Below, piece after piece: positions 48,401 through 57,285 of a stretch of DNA of 64,000 nucleotides (positions are counted from its first letter, which is position 1; the number at the start of each line of letters is the position of its first letter). The stretch comes from Acinetobacter calcoaceticus DSM 30006 = CIP 81.8 (GTDB lineage Bacteria; Pseudomonadota; Gammaproteobacteria; Pseudomonadales; Moraxellaceae), in NCBI RefSeq assembly GCF_000368965.1, contig NZ_KB849780.1, positions 186,001-250,000 on the forward strand, written 5' to 3'. Under the pieces are notes generated by a model that worked only from the letters and a program-made list of their open reading frames with translations, was not told where the DNA came from and did not search any database. The translations under genes and the position numbers were made by a program.

Positions 48401-49495
48401 ATGAATATGCCAGTGAAAGTCGAATATTTTAAAAATCCTAAAAATCGAGATTTGACGCCTGCAGAACTTGACGCATTTGCAAAAGAGCTCGATCAGATCA
48501 AACAAGAAGTATTGGATGATTTAGGTGAGAAAGATGCAAAATATATCCGCCGCGTCTATGCAGCAGTTCGCTATAGTAGTTTTTTAGGCCGAGCATGTTT
48601 GTTTGCAGGTTGGTTCCCACCAGCATGGGTTTTAGGAACAGGTCTGTTAGGCTTTTCTAAAATTATGGAAAACATGGAACTTGGTCATAACGTTATGCAT
48701 GGCCAATACGACTGGATGAACGATCCTAAATTTAATGGTCAAACTTACGAATGGGATATCGTTGGTACTTCTGATAACTGGCGTCAAACTCATAACTATA
48801 AACATCACACTTATACCAACATTAAAGGTATAGATGATGATATTGGTTATGGTTTGCTTCGCTTATTCCCAGAACAACGTTGGAAACCAGGTTTCTTGTT
48901 TCAACCGGTTTATAGCATTCCATTTTGTTTGTTGTTCCAATGGGGCGTAGCCATTCAGAATCTTGAAATTGGTCGTGTTCTCTACAAACGTAAGACCAAG
49001 GCAAAATTCTTGGAAGAGTTAAAACCTGTTAATAAAAAGATTGGTACTCAGCTCTTCAAAGATTACGTTTTTTTCCCATTAATTGCAGGCCCAGCAGCTT
49101 TACCTGTATTTACAGGAAATCTGGTTGCGAATGGTCTTCGTAATATTTGGACATTTACGATTATTTTCTGTGGTCACTTTACAAAAGATGCAGAAGTATT
49201 TCCAAAGTCTGTTTTACAGGACGAAAGCCGTGGCCATTGGTATATGCGCCAGATTCGTGGTTCTTCAAACTTAAAAGGTTCAGAAGCACTACATATCTTA
49301 AGCGGACATTTGAGCCATCAGATTGAGCATCATTTATATCCTGATGTTCCGGCACGCCGTTATCGCCAAATGGCTCCAAAAGTTGAAGCTGTATGTAAAA
49401 AATATGGTCTGAACTATAACAACGCTAGTTTGACCAAACAGTTTGGTCAGGTGGTTGGCCGTATCTTGAAATATGCCTTACCATTTAAAAAATAA
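48401..49495 (+). CDS. membrane fatty-acid (acyl-CoA) desaturase
   Basis: Di-iron integral-membrane desaturase of 364 aa. All three histidine boxes are visible: HNVMH near 98-102, THNYKHH near 129-135 and HLSHQIEHHLYPD near 303-315. Hydrophobic segments lie between boxes one and two and around 160-235. With the reductase upstream it should introduce cis double bonds into saturated acyl chains, like DesB-DesC of Pseudomonas aeruginosa; the exact position (probably delta-9) is not shown by sequence. It ends at a strong terminator. Confidence 0.9.
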   Translation: MNMPVKVEYFKNPKNRDLTPAELDAFAKELDQIKQEVLDDLGEKDAKYIRRVYAAVRYSSFLGRACLFAGWFPPAWVLGTGLLGFSKIMENMELGHNVMHGQYDWMNDPKFNGQTYEWDIVGTSDNWRQTHNYKHHTYTNIKGIDDDIGYGLLRLFPEQRWKPGFLFQPVYSIPFCLLFQWGVAIQNLEIGRVLYKRKTKAKFLEELKPVNKKIGTQLFKDYVFFPLIAGPAALPVFTGNLVANGLRNIWTFTIIFCGHFTKDAEVFPKSVLQDESRGHWYMRQIRGSSNLKGSEALHILSGHLSHQIEHHLYPDVPARRYRQMAPKVEAVCKKYGLNYNNASLTKQFGQVVGRILKYALPFKK

Positions 49496-49498
49496 ATA

Positions 49499-49529
49499 AA
49501 AAAAGCCCTGATCAGTTCAGGGCTTTTTT
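49499..49529. terminator. bidirectional terminator, desaturase / DUF4442 gene
   Basis: GCCCTGA/TCAGGGC stem with a five-base loop, A run before and T run after. Confidence 0.88.
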
Positions 49530-49530
49530 A

Positions 49531-49995
49531 TTACTTCTTTTTAGAAATCCACATGGTAATCGTAGCTTGGAAGACTTTCTCTTTCTGAGAATCAAAGACT
49601 TCTACATTCACTAAATATTCTCCAGCTTTATCCCAGTCATAATTTTTTTCTACAGGCGTTGCAATTGCAATTAAGTCTGTTTCTGCCTTTTTTAAATATT
49701 CGACAGTCATACCTTTGGGAATCCAGCGATGTGTGGAAGGCACCGTAACTTCTGTCATTGTGCCACCTGCAAGTTCAGCCATATTACACATCGCAATCGC
49801 ATGAACTGTTCCAATATGGTTGAGAACAGAACGTTTTTTCTTAATCGCTATTTCACAATAATTAGGTTTTAAATCGATAAAGAGCGGTGAAATACTGCCG
49901 AAATAAGGTGCTTTTAAACATAGCATGCGTGAGAAAGTCCATTTTCCTTTGGGGAAAGTAGACACTTTGTTCCAAAGTTCTAAAGTAGTTGCCAT
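49531..49995 (-). CDS. DUF4442 hotdog-fold thioesterase-like protein
   Basis: 154 aa cytoplasmic protein. The hotdog-fold helix is visible in HIGTVHAIAMCNMAELAGG near 61-79, followed by beta strands (GMTVEYLKKAETDLIAIA near 95-112). This fits DUF4442, a family close to PaaI-type acyl-CoA thioesterases. A thioesterase acting on an acyl-CoA is inferred. It is divergent from a TetR gene, with palindromes between them, so that regulator probably controls it; the nearness to the desaturase operon fits a lipid role. Confidence 0.75.
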   Translation of the reverse strand: MATTLELWNKVSTFPKGKWTFSRMLCLKAPYFGSISPLFIDLKPNYCEIAIKKKRSVLNHIGTVHAIAMCNMAELAGGTMTEVTVPSTHRWIPKGMTVEYLKKAETDLIAIATPVEKNYDWDKAGEYLVNVEVFDSQKEKVFQATITMWISKKK

Positions 49996-50020
49996 GGTTT
50001 AAAGCTCCATTATTAATAAA

Positions 50021-50054
50021 AACAGAATTTTGTTCTGTTAAAGAATATAATTCT
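50021..50054. promoter_or_regulatory. operator candidates between DUF4442 and TetR genes
   Basis: AACAGAA-TTTTG-TTCTGTT (50021-50039) is a perfect seven-base inverted repeat. AGAAT-ATA-ATTCT (50042-50054) is a second, adjacent one sharing the AGAA/TTCT core. The position suggests binding by the divergent TetR regulator. Confidence 0.5.
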
Positions 50055-50114
50055 GTTTACAAAAGCGAGTCAAGTCATTCAGAATATCTCCGATAACTGG
50101 TTAGGGAACAAACG

Positions 50115-50738
50115 ATGAAATCTGCACAAGAGCTATTAGAACGTTTATATCCAGGCAGAAGGGCTGCTTTAAAAAGACAGATTTTATTAGATGCTTTGTC
50201 TTGTTTCTTAGAAAATGGAATTGAAACCACAAGCATTGAAATGATTCGTGCGAAGTCTGACAGTAGTGTAGGGGCTATTTATCATCACTTTAAAAATAAA
50301 GAAGGGATTGTTGCGACTCTATTCTTTGCAGCTTTAGATGACCAAGCTGCACGAAGAGATGACTATCTGGAGGGCACAGAATCCCTTCAAGAGGTTTTAT
50401 ATGCTTTTATTCATAGTTACATTGATTGGGTAAGTGAACAGCCAGAGTTTGCTAAATTTTTAATATCTGCTCGTTTTAGTGTGATGCAAGGTGAAGACCA
50501 AGAACGTCTTGTTCAGAAAAATAAATCAAGAAATCAAAAGATCTTTAGCGAAATTTCAAATTATGCAGATTCTGAGTTTTTAAAATCTATACCTCATGAG
50601 CTATTACTTTCATTGGTGATTGGGTCTACAGAAAATTATTGCCGTGCGTGGTTATCACAACGTGTTCCTTCCAACCCTAAAATTTATAAAGATATTTTGG
50701 CAAAAGCTGCTTGGGATTCTTTGCAAAATTTGAGTTGA
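50115..50738 (+). CDS. TetR/AcrR-family regulator
   Basis: 207 aa DNA-binding protein. The N-terminal helix-turn-helix (about 18-65) includes ETTSIEMIRAKSDSSVGAIYHHF. The all-helical C-terminal domain has no motif that names a ligand. It is divergent from the DUF4442 gene, so it likely represses itself and that gene, perhaps in response to an acyl-CoA. It has a strong ending terminator shared with the converging SIMPL gene. Confidence 0.88.
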   Translation: MKSAQELLERLYPGRRAALKRQILLDALSCFLENGIETTSIEMIRAKSDSSVGAIYHHFKNKEGIVATLFFAALDDQAARRDDYLEGTESLQEVLYAFIHSYIDWVSEQPEFAKFLISARFSVMQGEDQERLVQKNKSRNQKIFSEISNYADSEFLKSIPHELLLSLVIGSTENYCRAWLSQRVPSNPKIYKDILAKAAWDSLQNLS

Positions 50739-50754
50739 ATATCTTGATCAGTAA

Positions 50755-50788
50755 TAAAAAAAGCCGCATGAAAGATGCGGCTTTTTTT
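50755..50788. terminator. bidirectional terminator, TetR / SIMPL genes
   Basis: AGCCGCAT/ATGCGGCT stem with a five-base loop and seven-base A and T runs. Confidence 0.9.
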
Positions 50789-50800
50789 GATGAAAAGAAA

Positions 50801-51502
50801 TTATTTAAATTGAATTGAACCGTTTGCATTTACAGTAATTTTAGATTCACCAGCCGCCATGTCTTGAGCAGGAGCCGCTTCGGCAGTAGCAAACTTAGCC
50901 ATGCTGGCACGCATTACAGGCTGCGGGAAATAGTTGTTAGTGTTTAAGTTTAAGTTAACGAGCGTGTATTGGCTTTTATTCCATGCTTGCGTCAACATTT
51001 GAGCACGTTGTTGAAAGTTTTTAGAAGCTTCGATCATCAACTCGTTTTCAACTTTTTTACGTTGTTCATCTGAAACTGTAAAATTAATTGATTGAGTTTG
51101 GAAGCCTTGCTGTAATTCATTTACTAACTGGCTTGCTGCTTTAAAGTCTTTACTTTCAAGACGAATTTCAGCGCGGCCTCGCCATTCTTTTAGCTTGTTA
51201 CTATCGTTATCATAAATTGGGTAAGTGCTTTGAGCACCTGTTTCCACTTTTACTTGCGGATATTTACGGGAAACGGCAAGTGCCTGATTCATGAGTTGAT
51301 TAATTTGATTTGAAAGTTCAGCTGGTTGTTTGTTACTTTTTTCAATATATAAAGTTGCATGCATTTCATCATTAGAAACTTGACGAGAAGCTTCAGCTTG
51401 TACATTCACAATATTATAGTTCAAAGCATTATCATCCTGAGCAAAAACTAAAGGGCTAAGGAGAGAACCTAAAAGAAGGGTTGAGACAGCTAAAGTACGC
51501 AT
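50801..51502 (-). CDS. SIMPL-domain (DUF541) periplasmic protein
   Basis: 233 aa secreted protein. The signal peptide is about 1-21 (ending VFA-QD). The rest is a SIMPL/DUF541 domain: NVQAEASRQVSNDEMHATLY near 33-52, a helix region, then SKDFKAASQLVNELQQG near 116-132 and a closing ESKITVNANGSIQF strand. Family members (such as E. coli YggE) affect oxidative stress and membrane functions; the mechanism is unclear. Single gene, facing a TetR gene. Confidence 0.82.
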   Translation of the reverse strand: MRTLAVSTLLLGSLLSPLVFAQDDNALNYNIVNVQAEASRQVSNDEMHATLYIEKSNKQPAELSNQINQLMNQALAVSRKYPQVKVETGAQSTYPIYDNDSNKLKEWRGRAEIRLESKDFKAASQLVNELQQGFQTQSINFTVSDEQRKKVENELMIEASKNFQQRAQMLTQAWNKSQYTLVNLNLNTNNYFPQPVMRASMAKFATAEAAPAQDMAAGESKITVNANGSIQFK

Positions 51503-51968
51503 AATTTTTTCCTTTAAAAATTAATATAAATTTAATTTTTTTCATTAAGAAATGTTAAACATAAGTTATGCATAACTTTTGCAGATTTTGTGGCGTATTT
51601 GTAATATTTAGATCAGGTTTTTTAAATTTTGGTAAATATAAATTCTTTTAAAAACAAAGTTCTAAAATTAAAGTGTGTCAATGTAACTTAAAAAATCAAA
51701 GTAAGATAAAAAAAGAATATTTTCTTTAGGTTGTCACATAGTATGATGATAATTCATCTTAACTATTGGGATGATACATTTTTTCAATAAGATTAGATGA
51801 GTAAAGTACATAAAAGACGTTTTTTTTCTTGTAAAATTAGGTATCATCGCGCTCCTAGTTACAAGATATAAAATAAGTGTCTTTACTAGTTCTATAAAGC
51901 ACCGAGTCAAAGGACCCATCGTCACCAGACTTATTTCTTTCTACCCCTATCAGAGATGGTAATCCGAT
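51503..51968. other. 466-base intergenic region upstream of dat
   Basis: AT-rich, with no convincing gene on either strand. It should hold the SIMPL promoter (left) and the dat promoter (right). A small inverted repeat GATGA-TAAT-TCATC lies at 51744-51757. The last 130 bases look like a long leader for dat. The dat ribosome binding site is AGAGATGG near 51951. Confidence 0.4.
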
Positions 51969-53342
51969 ATGAGCGTTACTTCCGTTAACCCTGCCACTAA
52001 TGCTACTAACGAATATTATTTGACTCGCCAAAGTCAAATGGAATCAAATGTTCGTAGCTATCCACGTAAATTACCGTTAGCGATAGCGAAAGCACAAGGA
52101 TGCTGGGTTACTGATGTTGAAGGTACACAGTACCTTGATTGTTTAGCTGGGGCAGGTACATTGGCTTTAGGTCATAATCATCCTGCGGTGATTCAAAGTA
52201 TTCAAGATACATTGGCAAGTGGTTTGCCATTGCATACTTTAGACTTAACCACACCTTTAAAAGATGCATTCACTGAAGCATTGTTAGCATATTTACCTGG
52301 TGGTAAAGAAGAATATTGCTTGCAGTTCTGTGGTCCTGCTGGTGCAGACGCAACTGAAGCAGCAATTAAACTTGCTAAGACTTACACTGGCCGTAGTTCA
52401 GTGATCAGTTTCTCTGGCGGTTATCATGGTATGACCCATGGTGCACTTGCTATGACTGGTAATTTAAGTGCGAAAAATGCAGTTAACGGTTTAATGCCAG
52501 GCGTACAATTCATGCCATATCCGCATGAATACCGCTGCCCACTTGGTTTAGGTGGTGAAGCTGGCGTTGACGCTTTAACTTACTACTTCGAAAACTTTAT
52601 CGAAGATGTTGAAAGCGGTGTAACAAAACCGGCTGCTGTTATTCTTGAAGCGATTCAAGGTGAAGGCGGCGTAGTTACAGCTCCAGTAAAATGGTTGCAA
52701 AAAATCCGTGAAGTGACTGAAAAGCACAACATCGTTTTAATTTTAGACGAAGTTCAAGCTGGCTTTGCACGTTCAGGCAAAATGTTTGCATTTGAACACG
52801 CAGGTATTGAACCTGATGTTGTTGTAATGTCTAAAGCAGTAGGTGGTGGTTTACCACTTGCAGTATTAGGTATTAAACGTAAATTTGATGCTTGGCAGCC
52901 TGCAGGTCACACAGGTACTTTCCGTGGTAACCAACTTGCTATGGGTACAGGCCTTGTCGTATTAAAAACGATTACTGAACAAAATCTTGCTCAAAATGCG
53001 CAAGAACGTGGTGATTATCTACAAGCTGAATTTAAAAAATTGGCTCAAGAATTCCCATGTATTGGTAACGTACGTGGCCGTGGTTTAATGATCAGTGTTG
53101 AGATTGTTGACGAGCGTAAACAAGCTGACCGTATTGGTTCGCTTCCTGCGGATTCACAATTAGCTGCTGCAATTCAAACTGCTTGTTTCAACAATAAACT
53201 ATTGCTTGAAAAAGGTGGCCGTAACGGTACAGTAATTCGTTTACTTTGCCCGCTTATCATCACTCAAGAAGAGTGTGTTGAAGTAGTTGCTCGCTTTAAG
53301 AAAGCAATTGCAGAAGCATTGGTTGCAGTACGAGGCGCATAA
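51969..53342 (+). CDS. dat: L-2,4-diaminobutyrate:2-oxoglutarate 4-aminotransferase
   Basis: PLP class-III aminotransferase that makes L-2,4-diaminobutyrate from aspartate semialdehyde and glutamate, first step to 1,3-diaminopropane. 457 aa. Motifs are [20 protein letters not shown] near 118-137, [12 protein letters not shown] near 144-155, [14 protein letters not shown] near 257-270 and the PLP lysine in [16 protein letters not shown] near 286-301. The next gene, ddc, starts 2 bases after the stop. The pair is well known from Acinetobacter; 1,3-diaminopropane is reported as needed for surface motility of A. baumannii. Confidence 0.95.
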   Translation: MSVTSVNPATNATNEYYLTRQSQMESNVRSYPRKLPLAIAKAQGCWVTDVEGTQYLDCLAGAGTLALGHNHPAVIQSIQDTLASGLPLHTLDLTTPLKDAFTEALLAYLPGGKEEYCLQFCGPAGADATEAAIKLAKTYTGRSSVISFSGGYHGMTHGALAMTGNLSAKNAVNGLMPGVQFMPYPHEYRCPLGLGGEAGVDALTYYFENFIEDVESGVTKPAAVILEAIQGEGGVVTAPVKWLQKIREVTEKHNIVLILDEVQAGFARSGKMFAFEHAGIEPDVVVMSKAVGGGLPLAVLGIKRKFDAWQPAGHTGTFRGNQLAMGTGLVVLKTITEQNLAQNAQERGDYLQAEFKKLAQEFPCIGNVRGRGLMISVEIVDERKQADRIGSLPADSQLAAAIQTACFNNKLLLEKGGRNGTVIRLLCPLIITQEECVEVVARFKKAIAEALVAVRGA

Positions 53343-53344
53343 GT

Positions 53345-54877
53345 ATGGTGGATTTTGCAGAACATCGTAAAGCGTTACTCTGCAATGATGCACAATCCAT
53401 TGCTGACTATGAGTCAGCAATGGGCGAAGCGGTAAAAGCCGTTTCAGCATGGTTGCAAAATGAAAAGATGTACACAGGCGGTAGCATTAAAGAATTGCGT
53501 TCAGCGATTTCTTTCCAGCCTTCAAAAGAAGGTATGGGTGTACAAGAATCACTTCAACGTATGATTGAGCTTTTCTTAAATAAAAGCTTAAAAGTACATC
53601 ATCCGCACTCATTGGCACATTTGCATTGTCCAACGATGGTAATGAGCCAGATTGCGGAAGTACTGATCAATGCGACTAACCAGTCTATGGACTCATGGGA
53701 TCAAAGCCCAGCCGGTTCATTAATGGAAGTTCAGCTCATTGATTGGTTACGCCAAAAAGTAGGTTACGGTTCTGGTCAGGCGGGTGTTTTCACCTCAGGC
53801 GGTACTCAATCTAACTTAATGGGTGTATTGCTTGCTCGTGACTGGTGCATTTCGAAAAACTGGAAAGACGAAAACGGTAATCCGTGGTCTGTACAGCGCG
53901 ATGGTATTCCAGCTGATGCAATGAAAAACGTCAAAGTCATTTGTTCTGAAAATGCGCATTTCTCTGTGCAAAAGAACATGGCAATGATGGGCATGGGCTT
54001 CCAGTCAGTTGTTACTGTTCCTGTGAATGAAAATGCACAGATGGATGTAGATGCGCTTGAAAAAACAATGGCACATTTGCAATCAGAAGGCAAAGTAGTT
54101 GCTTGTGTCGTTGCGACAGCAGGTACAACTGATGCTGGTGCAATTGATCCATTGAAGAAAATCCGTGAAATTACCAATAAATATGGTTCATGGATGCATA
54201 TCGATGCGGCATGGGGTGGTGCATTAATTCTGTCAACAGACTATCGTGCAATGCTTGATGGTATTGAATTGTCAGATTCGATTACCCTTGATTTCCATAA
54301 GCACTATTTCCAAAGCATTAGCTGTGGCGCATTCTTGTTAAAAGACGAAGCGAACTATCGCTTTATGCACTACGAAGCTGAATATTTGAACTCTGCTTAT
54401 GACGAAGAACATGGTGTACCAAACCTTGTTTCTAAGTCATTACAAACGACTCGTCGTTTTGATGCATTGAAATTGTGGATGACAATCGAATCACTTGGTG
54501 AAGACCTATATGGTTCAATGATTGACCATGGTGTAAAACTTACTCGTGAAGTTGCAGATTACATCAAGGCAACGACAGGCTTAGAGCTTTTAGTTGAACC
54601 ACAATTTGCTTCTGTATTGTTCCGTGTTGTACCACAAGGCTATCCAGCTGAGTTGATCGATAGCTTAAACCAAAACGTAGCGGACGAATTGTTTGCTCGT
54701 GGTGAAGCAAATATCGGTGTAACAAAAGTTGGTAATGTACAGTCATTGAAAATGACAACATTAAGCCCGGTTGTAACATTCGAAAATGTTAAAAACCTTT
54801 TAGGTCAAGTATTGGCTGAAGCTGACCGCATTAAAGATGCGATTGCTTCTGGTAACTATGTACCACCAATTGACTAA
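53345..54877 (+). CDS. ddc: L-2,4-diaminobutyrate decarboxylase
   Basis: PLP group-II decarboxylase giving 1,3-diaminopropane. 510 aa. [18 protein letters not shown] near 142-159, [13 protein letters not shown] near 281-293 and the PLP lysine in [15 protein letters not shown] near 317-331 are typical. It is directly downstream of dat with almost no gap, so the two are co-translated. The following terminator closes the operon. Confidence 0.95.
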   Translation: MVDFAEHRKALLCNDAQSIADYESAMGEAVKAVSAWLQNEKMYTGGSIKELRSAISFQPSKEGMGVQESLQRMIELFLNKSLKVHHPHSLAHLHCPTMVMSQIAEVLINATNQSMDSWDQSPAGSLMEVQLIDWLRQKVGYGSGQAGVFTSGGTQSNLMGVLLARDWCISKNWKDENGNPWSVQRDGIPADAMKNVKVICSENAHFSVQKNMAMMGMGFQSVVTVPVNENAQMDVDALEKTMAHLQSEGKVVACVVATAGTTDAGAIDPLKKIREITNKYGSWMHIDAAWGGALILSTDYRAMLDGIELSDSITLDFHKHYFQSISCGAFLLKDEANYRFMHYEAEYLNSAYDEEHGVPNLVSKSLQTTRRFDALKLWMTIESLGEDLYGSMIDHGVKLTREVADYIKATTGLELLVEPQFASVLFRVVPQGYPAELIDSLNQNVADELFARGEANIGVTKVGNVQSLKMTTLSPVVTFENVKNLLGQVLAEADRIKDAIASGNYVPPID

Positions 54878-54890
54878 TTGAGTTGATAAC

Positions 54891-54922
54891 AAAAAAAGCC
54901 CGGTTTATTGCCGGGCTTTTTT
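54891..54922 (+). terminator. terminator of dat-ddc
   Basis: AGCCCGG/CCGGGCT stem with a seven-base loop, A run before and T run after. Confidence 0.9.
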
Positions 54923-54964
54923 ATTACATATTATTTTTATTAAAATTGTGTATCAGAAGAGTTA

Positions 54965-55020
54965 TATATGCACAAACCATGCATATTTTCAAAAAACAAA
55001 AATAATTATGCATGATTTAT
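54965..55020. promoter_or_regulatory. candidate Lrp-family binding region upstream of the aldehyde dehydrogenase
   Basis: An inverted repeat ATATGCA/TGCATAT (54966-54986) contains CACAAACCATGCATATTTT (54971-54989). ATTATGCATGATT follows at 55005-55017. Both have near copies in the lrp-ipdC gap (57174-57190 and 57208-57221). This suggests one regulator for both promoters. Confidence 0.5.
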
Positions 55021-55090
55021 GGGGAGCAAATTTCTTATTGTATTGGTATGTTCCCGATATTTTTGGTCGCATTGATATATCTATATCGTA

Positions 55091-55131
55091 CTTACTTTAA
55101 ATAATCCTACTTTAACTGAAAATAAAGTAAG
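55091..55131 (+). repeat. inverted repeat in the aldehyde dehydrogenase leader
   Basis: CTTACTTTA and TAAAGTAAG, nine-base perfect arms 23 bases apart, 35 bases before the start codon. Possible leader hairpin or operator; function unknown. Confidence 0.4.
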
Positions 55132-55165
55132 TGGCTGTAATTACAATTAAGACAAGGAAGAAGAA

Positions 55166-56596
55166 ATGCAACAAGCGAATATGCTCAATGAATTTAAGCT
55201 CATTATTGGCGGTCAACTTTGTTCAGGTGAGCAAGGTGAACTAGAAATTATTAACCCTGCTACTGGCTTAACGGCTGCACGTTGTGCAAAAGCATCGGTT
55301 GAGCAAGTGAATCAAGCAGTGAGTGCGGCTAAACAGGCATCTAAAGCATGGCAAATGGTGTCGTACGATGAACGTAAATCAATTTTAAACAAGATAGCTG
55401 ACGGTATTGAGAAGCATGCCGAAATGCTCGCAGAGCTGGTTGTGCTTGAACAGGGTAAGCCATTGGCACTCGCGCAAATGGAAGTGCAGGGCGCAATTGG
55501 CTGGACTCGTTATGCAGCTGCTATGGATTTACCTGTTGAAATTATCGAAGACAGTGAAGCCAAGCGTATTGAACGTCATCGTCAACCATTAGGTGTAGTG
55601 GCTTCAATTACCCCTTGGAACTGGCCACTCATGATTGCGGTCTGGCATATCATGCCTGCATTACGTGCCGGTAACGTTGTCATTAGCAAACCTTCTGAAT
55701 ACACACCACTATCGACTTTGCGTTTATGTGAAATCATTCAGCAAGAAGTTCCGGCTGGTGTTATTTCAATTGTGGTGGGTGCTGGTGAGATTGGCGAAGC
55801 ATTATCTTCCCATCCAGATGTACAAAAAGTTGTGTTTACGGGTTCAACTCGAACTGGACAGCACATCATGACGGGTGCAGCTCAACAGCTAAAACATTTA
55901 ACTTTAGAGCTTGGTGGTAATGATGCGGGTATTGTATTACCTGATGCAAATATAGATGAAATTGCAGCTAAGATTTTCAATACTGCATTTTTAAATGCGG
56001 GTCAAACATGTGCTGCGTTAAAGCGTTTATATGTGCATGAAAGTCAATATGATGCTTTATCCCAAAAATTAGCTGACATTGCCAATGCTCAAATTGTGGG
56101 CGATGGAATGGAGCCTTCTACAACGTTTGGTCCAGTACAAAACCAAATGCAATATAACAAGGTGAAAGTACTTATTGCAGAAGCAATTGAACAAGGTGCA
56201 AAAGCACTTTCAGGTCAACAGCAATTACCAGAGCAGGGCTACTTTATTGCGCCTACTATTTTGACTGAAGTTTCTGAATCTTGCCGTGTGGTCCAAGAAG
56301 AGCAATTTGGTCCAGTGTTACCTATCTTAAAATATACAGATATCAACGATGCAATTGCTCGCGCCAATGATAGTGAATTTGGTTTAGGCGGATCAATTTG
56401 GTCTTCTGACATTAAAGCTGCTCAGGTTTACGCTACTCAGCTTCAATGTGGTACTGTTTGGGTCAATACACATGCAGAGGTTCTGCCTCATGCACCTTTT
56501 GGTGGCTGGAAAATGTCAGGCTTAGGTGCTGAGTTTGGTTTGGAAGGATTGCTTGAAAATACGATTGGGCAAACAGTTCATATCAGTAAAGTCTAA
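55166..56596 (+). CDS. NAD(P)-dependent aldehyde dehydrogenase
   Basis: Aldehyde dehydrogenase superfamily, 476 aa. The catalytic Cys is in NAGQTCAALKRLYV near 273-286, the general-base Glu in LTLELGGND near 245-253, with the NAD-binding segment VFTGSTRTGQHI near 225-236 and ITPWNWPL near 149-156. From the neighbours (indolepyruvate/phenylpyruvate decarboxylase, aromatic permease), the substrate is probably phenylacetaldehyde or indole-3-acetaldehyde, giving phenylacetate or indole-3-acetate; this is inference. The upstream gap has motifs shared with the lrp-ipdC region. Confidence 0.85.
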   Translation: MQQANMLNEFKLIIGGQLCSGEQGELEIINPATGLTAARCAKASVEQVNQAVSAAKQASKAWQMVSYDERKSILNKIADGIEKHAEMLAELVVLEQGKPLALAQMEVQGAIGWTRYAAAMDLPVEIIEDSEAKRIERHRQPLGVVASITPWNWPLMIAVWHIMPALRAGNVVISKPSEYTPLSTLRLCEIIQQEVPAGVISIVVGAGEIGEALSSHPDVQKVVFTGSTRTGQHIMTGAAQQLKHLTLELGGNDAGIVLPDANIDEIAAKIFNTAFLNAGQTCAALKRLYVHESQYDALSQKLADIANAQIVGDGMEPSTTFGPVQNQMQYNKVKVLIAEAIEQGAKALSGQQQLPEQGYFIAPTILTEVSESCRVVQEEQFGPVLPILKYTDINDAIARANDSEFGLGGSIWSSDIKAAQVYATQLQCGTVWVNTHAEVLPHAPFGGWKMSGLGAEFGLEGLLENTIGQTVHISKV

Positions 56597-56607
56597 ATAT
56601 TAATTTT

Positions 56608-56638
56608 AAGGCGGATGATAGATCCGCCTTTTTATTTT
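56608..56638. terminator. terminator, aldehyde dehydrogenase / Lrp gene
   Basis: AAGGCGGAT/ATCCGCCTT stem with a five-base loop and a T run; lies between convergent genes. Confidence 0.85.
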
Positions 56639-56665
56639 AAATTATCTTATTAAATACTAATTTGC

Positions 56666-57151
56666 TTAAGTCGTGTGATGGTAACCGTGACCTTTAGGTT
56701 TGATCAAAAAATGATTCTGTTCTTTGATTTTTTTCAGAACGATGTAAGACTTTATATGTCCTATAAAATTATAAGAAAGCAATCTTTCAGTTACAAATTG
56801 AGAAAGCTGTTCTAAGTTTTCAGCAACGACTTTTAAAATAAAATCCGCATCGCCACTAATTGAGAAAGCATCCTGAATGTTGTCTTCAGCTTCAATTAAC
56901 TCTTGAAAAGCCTGCTGCGATTTTGCCTCGTGTGTTCTTAAATTAATATGAATCATCGCTGTGACTTCCAGTCCTAGCGCTTGTTGCTGGATGCGGGCGG
57001 TGTAACCTAAAATTATGCCTTTTTGCTCAAGTAGCTGTCTTCTTCTAGAACATTGGGAAGCAGATAAACCGATTAAATCTCCAACTTCCTGATTGGTGAG
57101 CCGTCCATTCTTTTGTAATGCCTGAATGATTTGCCAGTCGAACTTATCCAT
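56666..57151 (-). CDS. Lrp/AsnC-family transcriptional regulator
   Basis: 161 aa regulator. The N-terminal helix-turn-helix (about 3-52: ALQKNGRLTNQEVGDLIGLS, then QCSRRRQLLEQKGII) is followed by the RAM ligand domain (about 66-140, with DAFSISGDADFILKV near 97-111). Family members sense amino acids. It is divergent from ipdC and convergent with the aldehyde dehydrogenase, and probably controls both plus the permease in response to an aromatic amino acid. ATG 57149-57151 gives the family's usual start; the open frame to 57178 is longer. Confidence 0.88.
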   Translation of the reverse strand: MDKFDWQIIQALQKNGRLTNQEVGDLIGLSASQCSRRRQLLEQKGIILGYTARIQQQALGLEVTAMIHINLRTHEAKSQQAFQELIEAEDNIQDAFSISGDADFILKVVAENLEQLSQFVTERLLSYNFIGHIKSYIVLKKIKEQNHFLIKPKGHGYHHTT

Positions 57152-57173
57152 TGCATAAAATCCTTTTATGATA

Positions 57174-57221
57174 CACAAATCATGTATTTTTATTAAAATG
57201 CGTTTTCATTATGCACGAAAT
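57174..57221. promoter_or_regulatory. candidate Lrp-family binding region between lrp and ipdC
   Basis: CACAAATCATGTATTTT (57174-57190), flanked by ATACA/TGTAT arms, and ATTATGCACGAAAT (57208-57221) are near copies of the two motifs upstream of the aldehyde dehydrogenase. Position between divergent genes suits autoregulation and control of ipdC. Confidence 0.5.
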
Positions 57222-57285
57222 CTAAAAGGTAGATGAAATATTATTTTTCTATGGAATAAAAATTGGTCTCAAAGGATATAGAGCA

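Noticed and set aside
51744..51757. Fur box upstream of dat
   Set aside because: GATGA-TAAT-TCATC is symmetric but does not match the GATAAT-based Fur pattern well enough.
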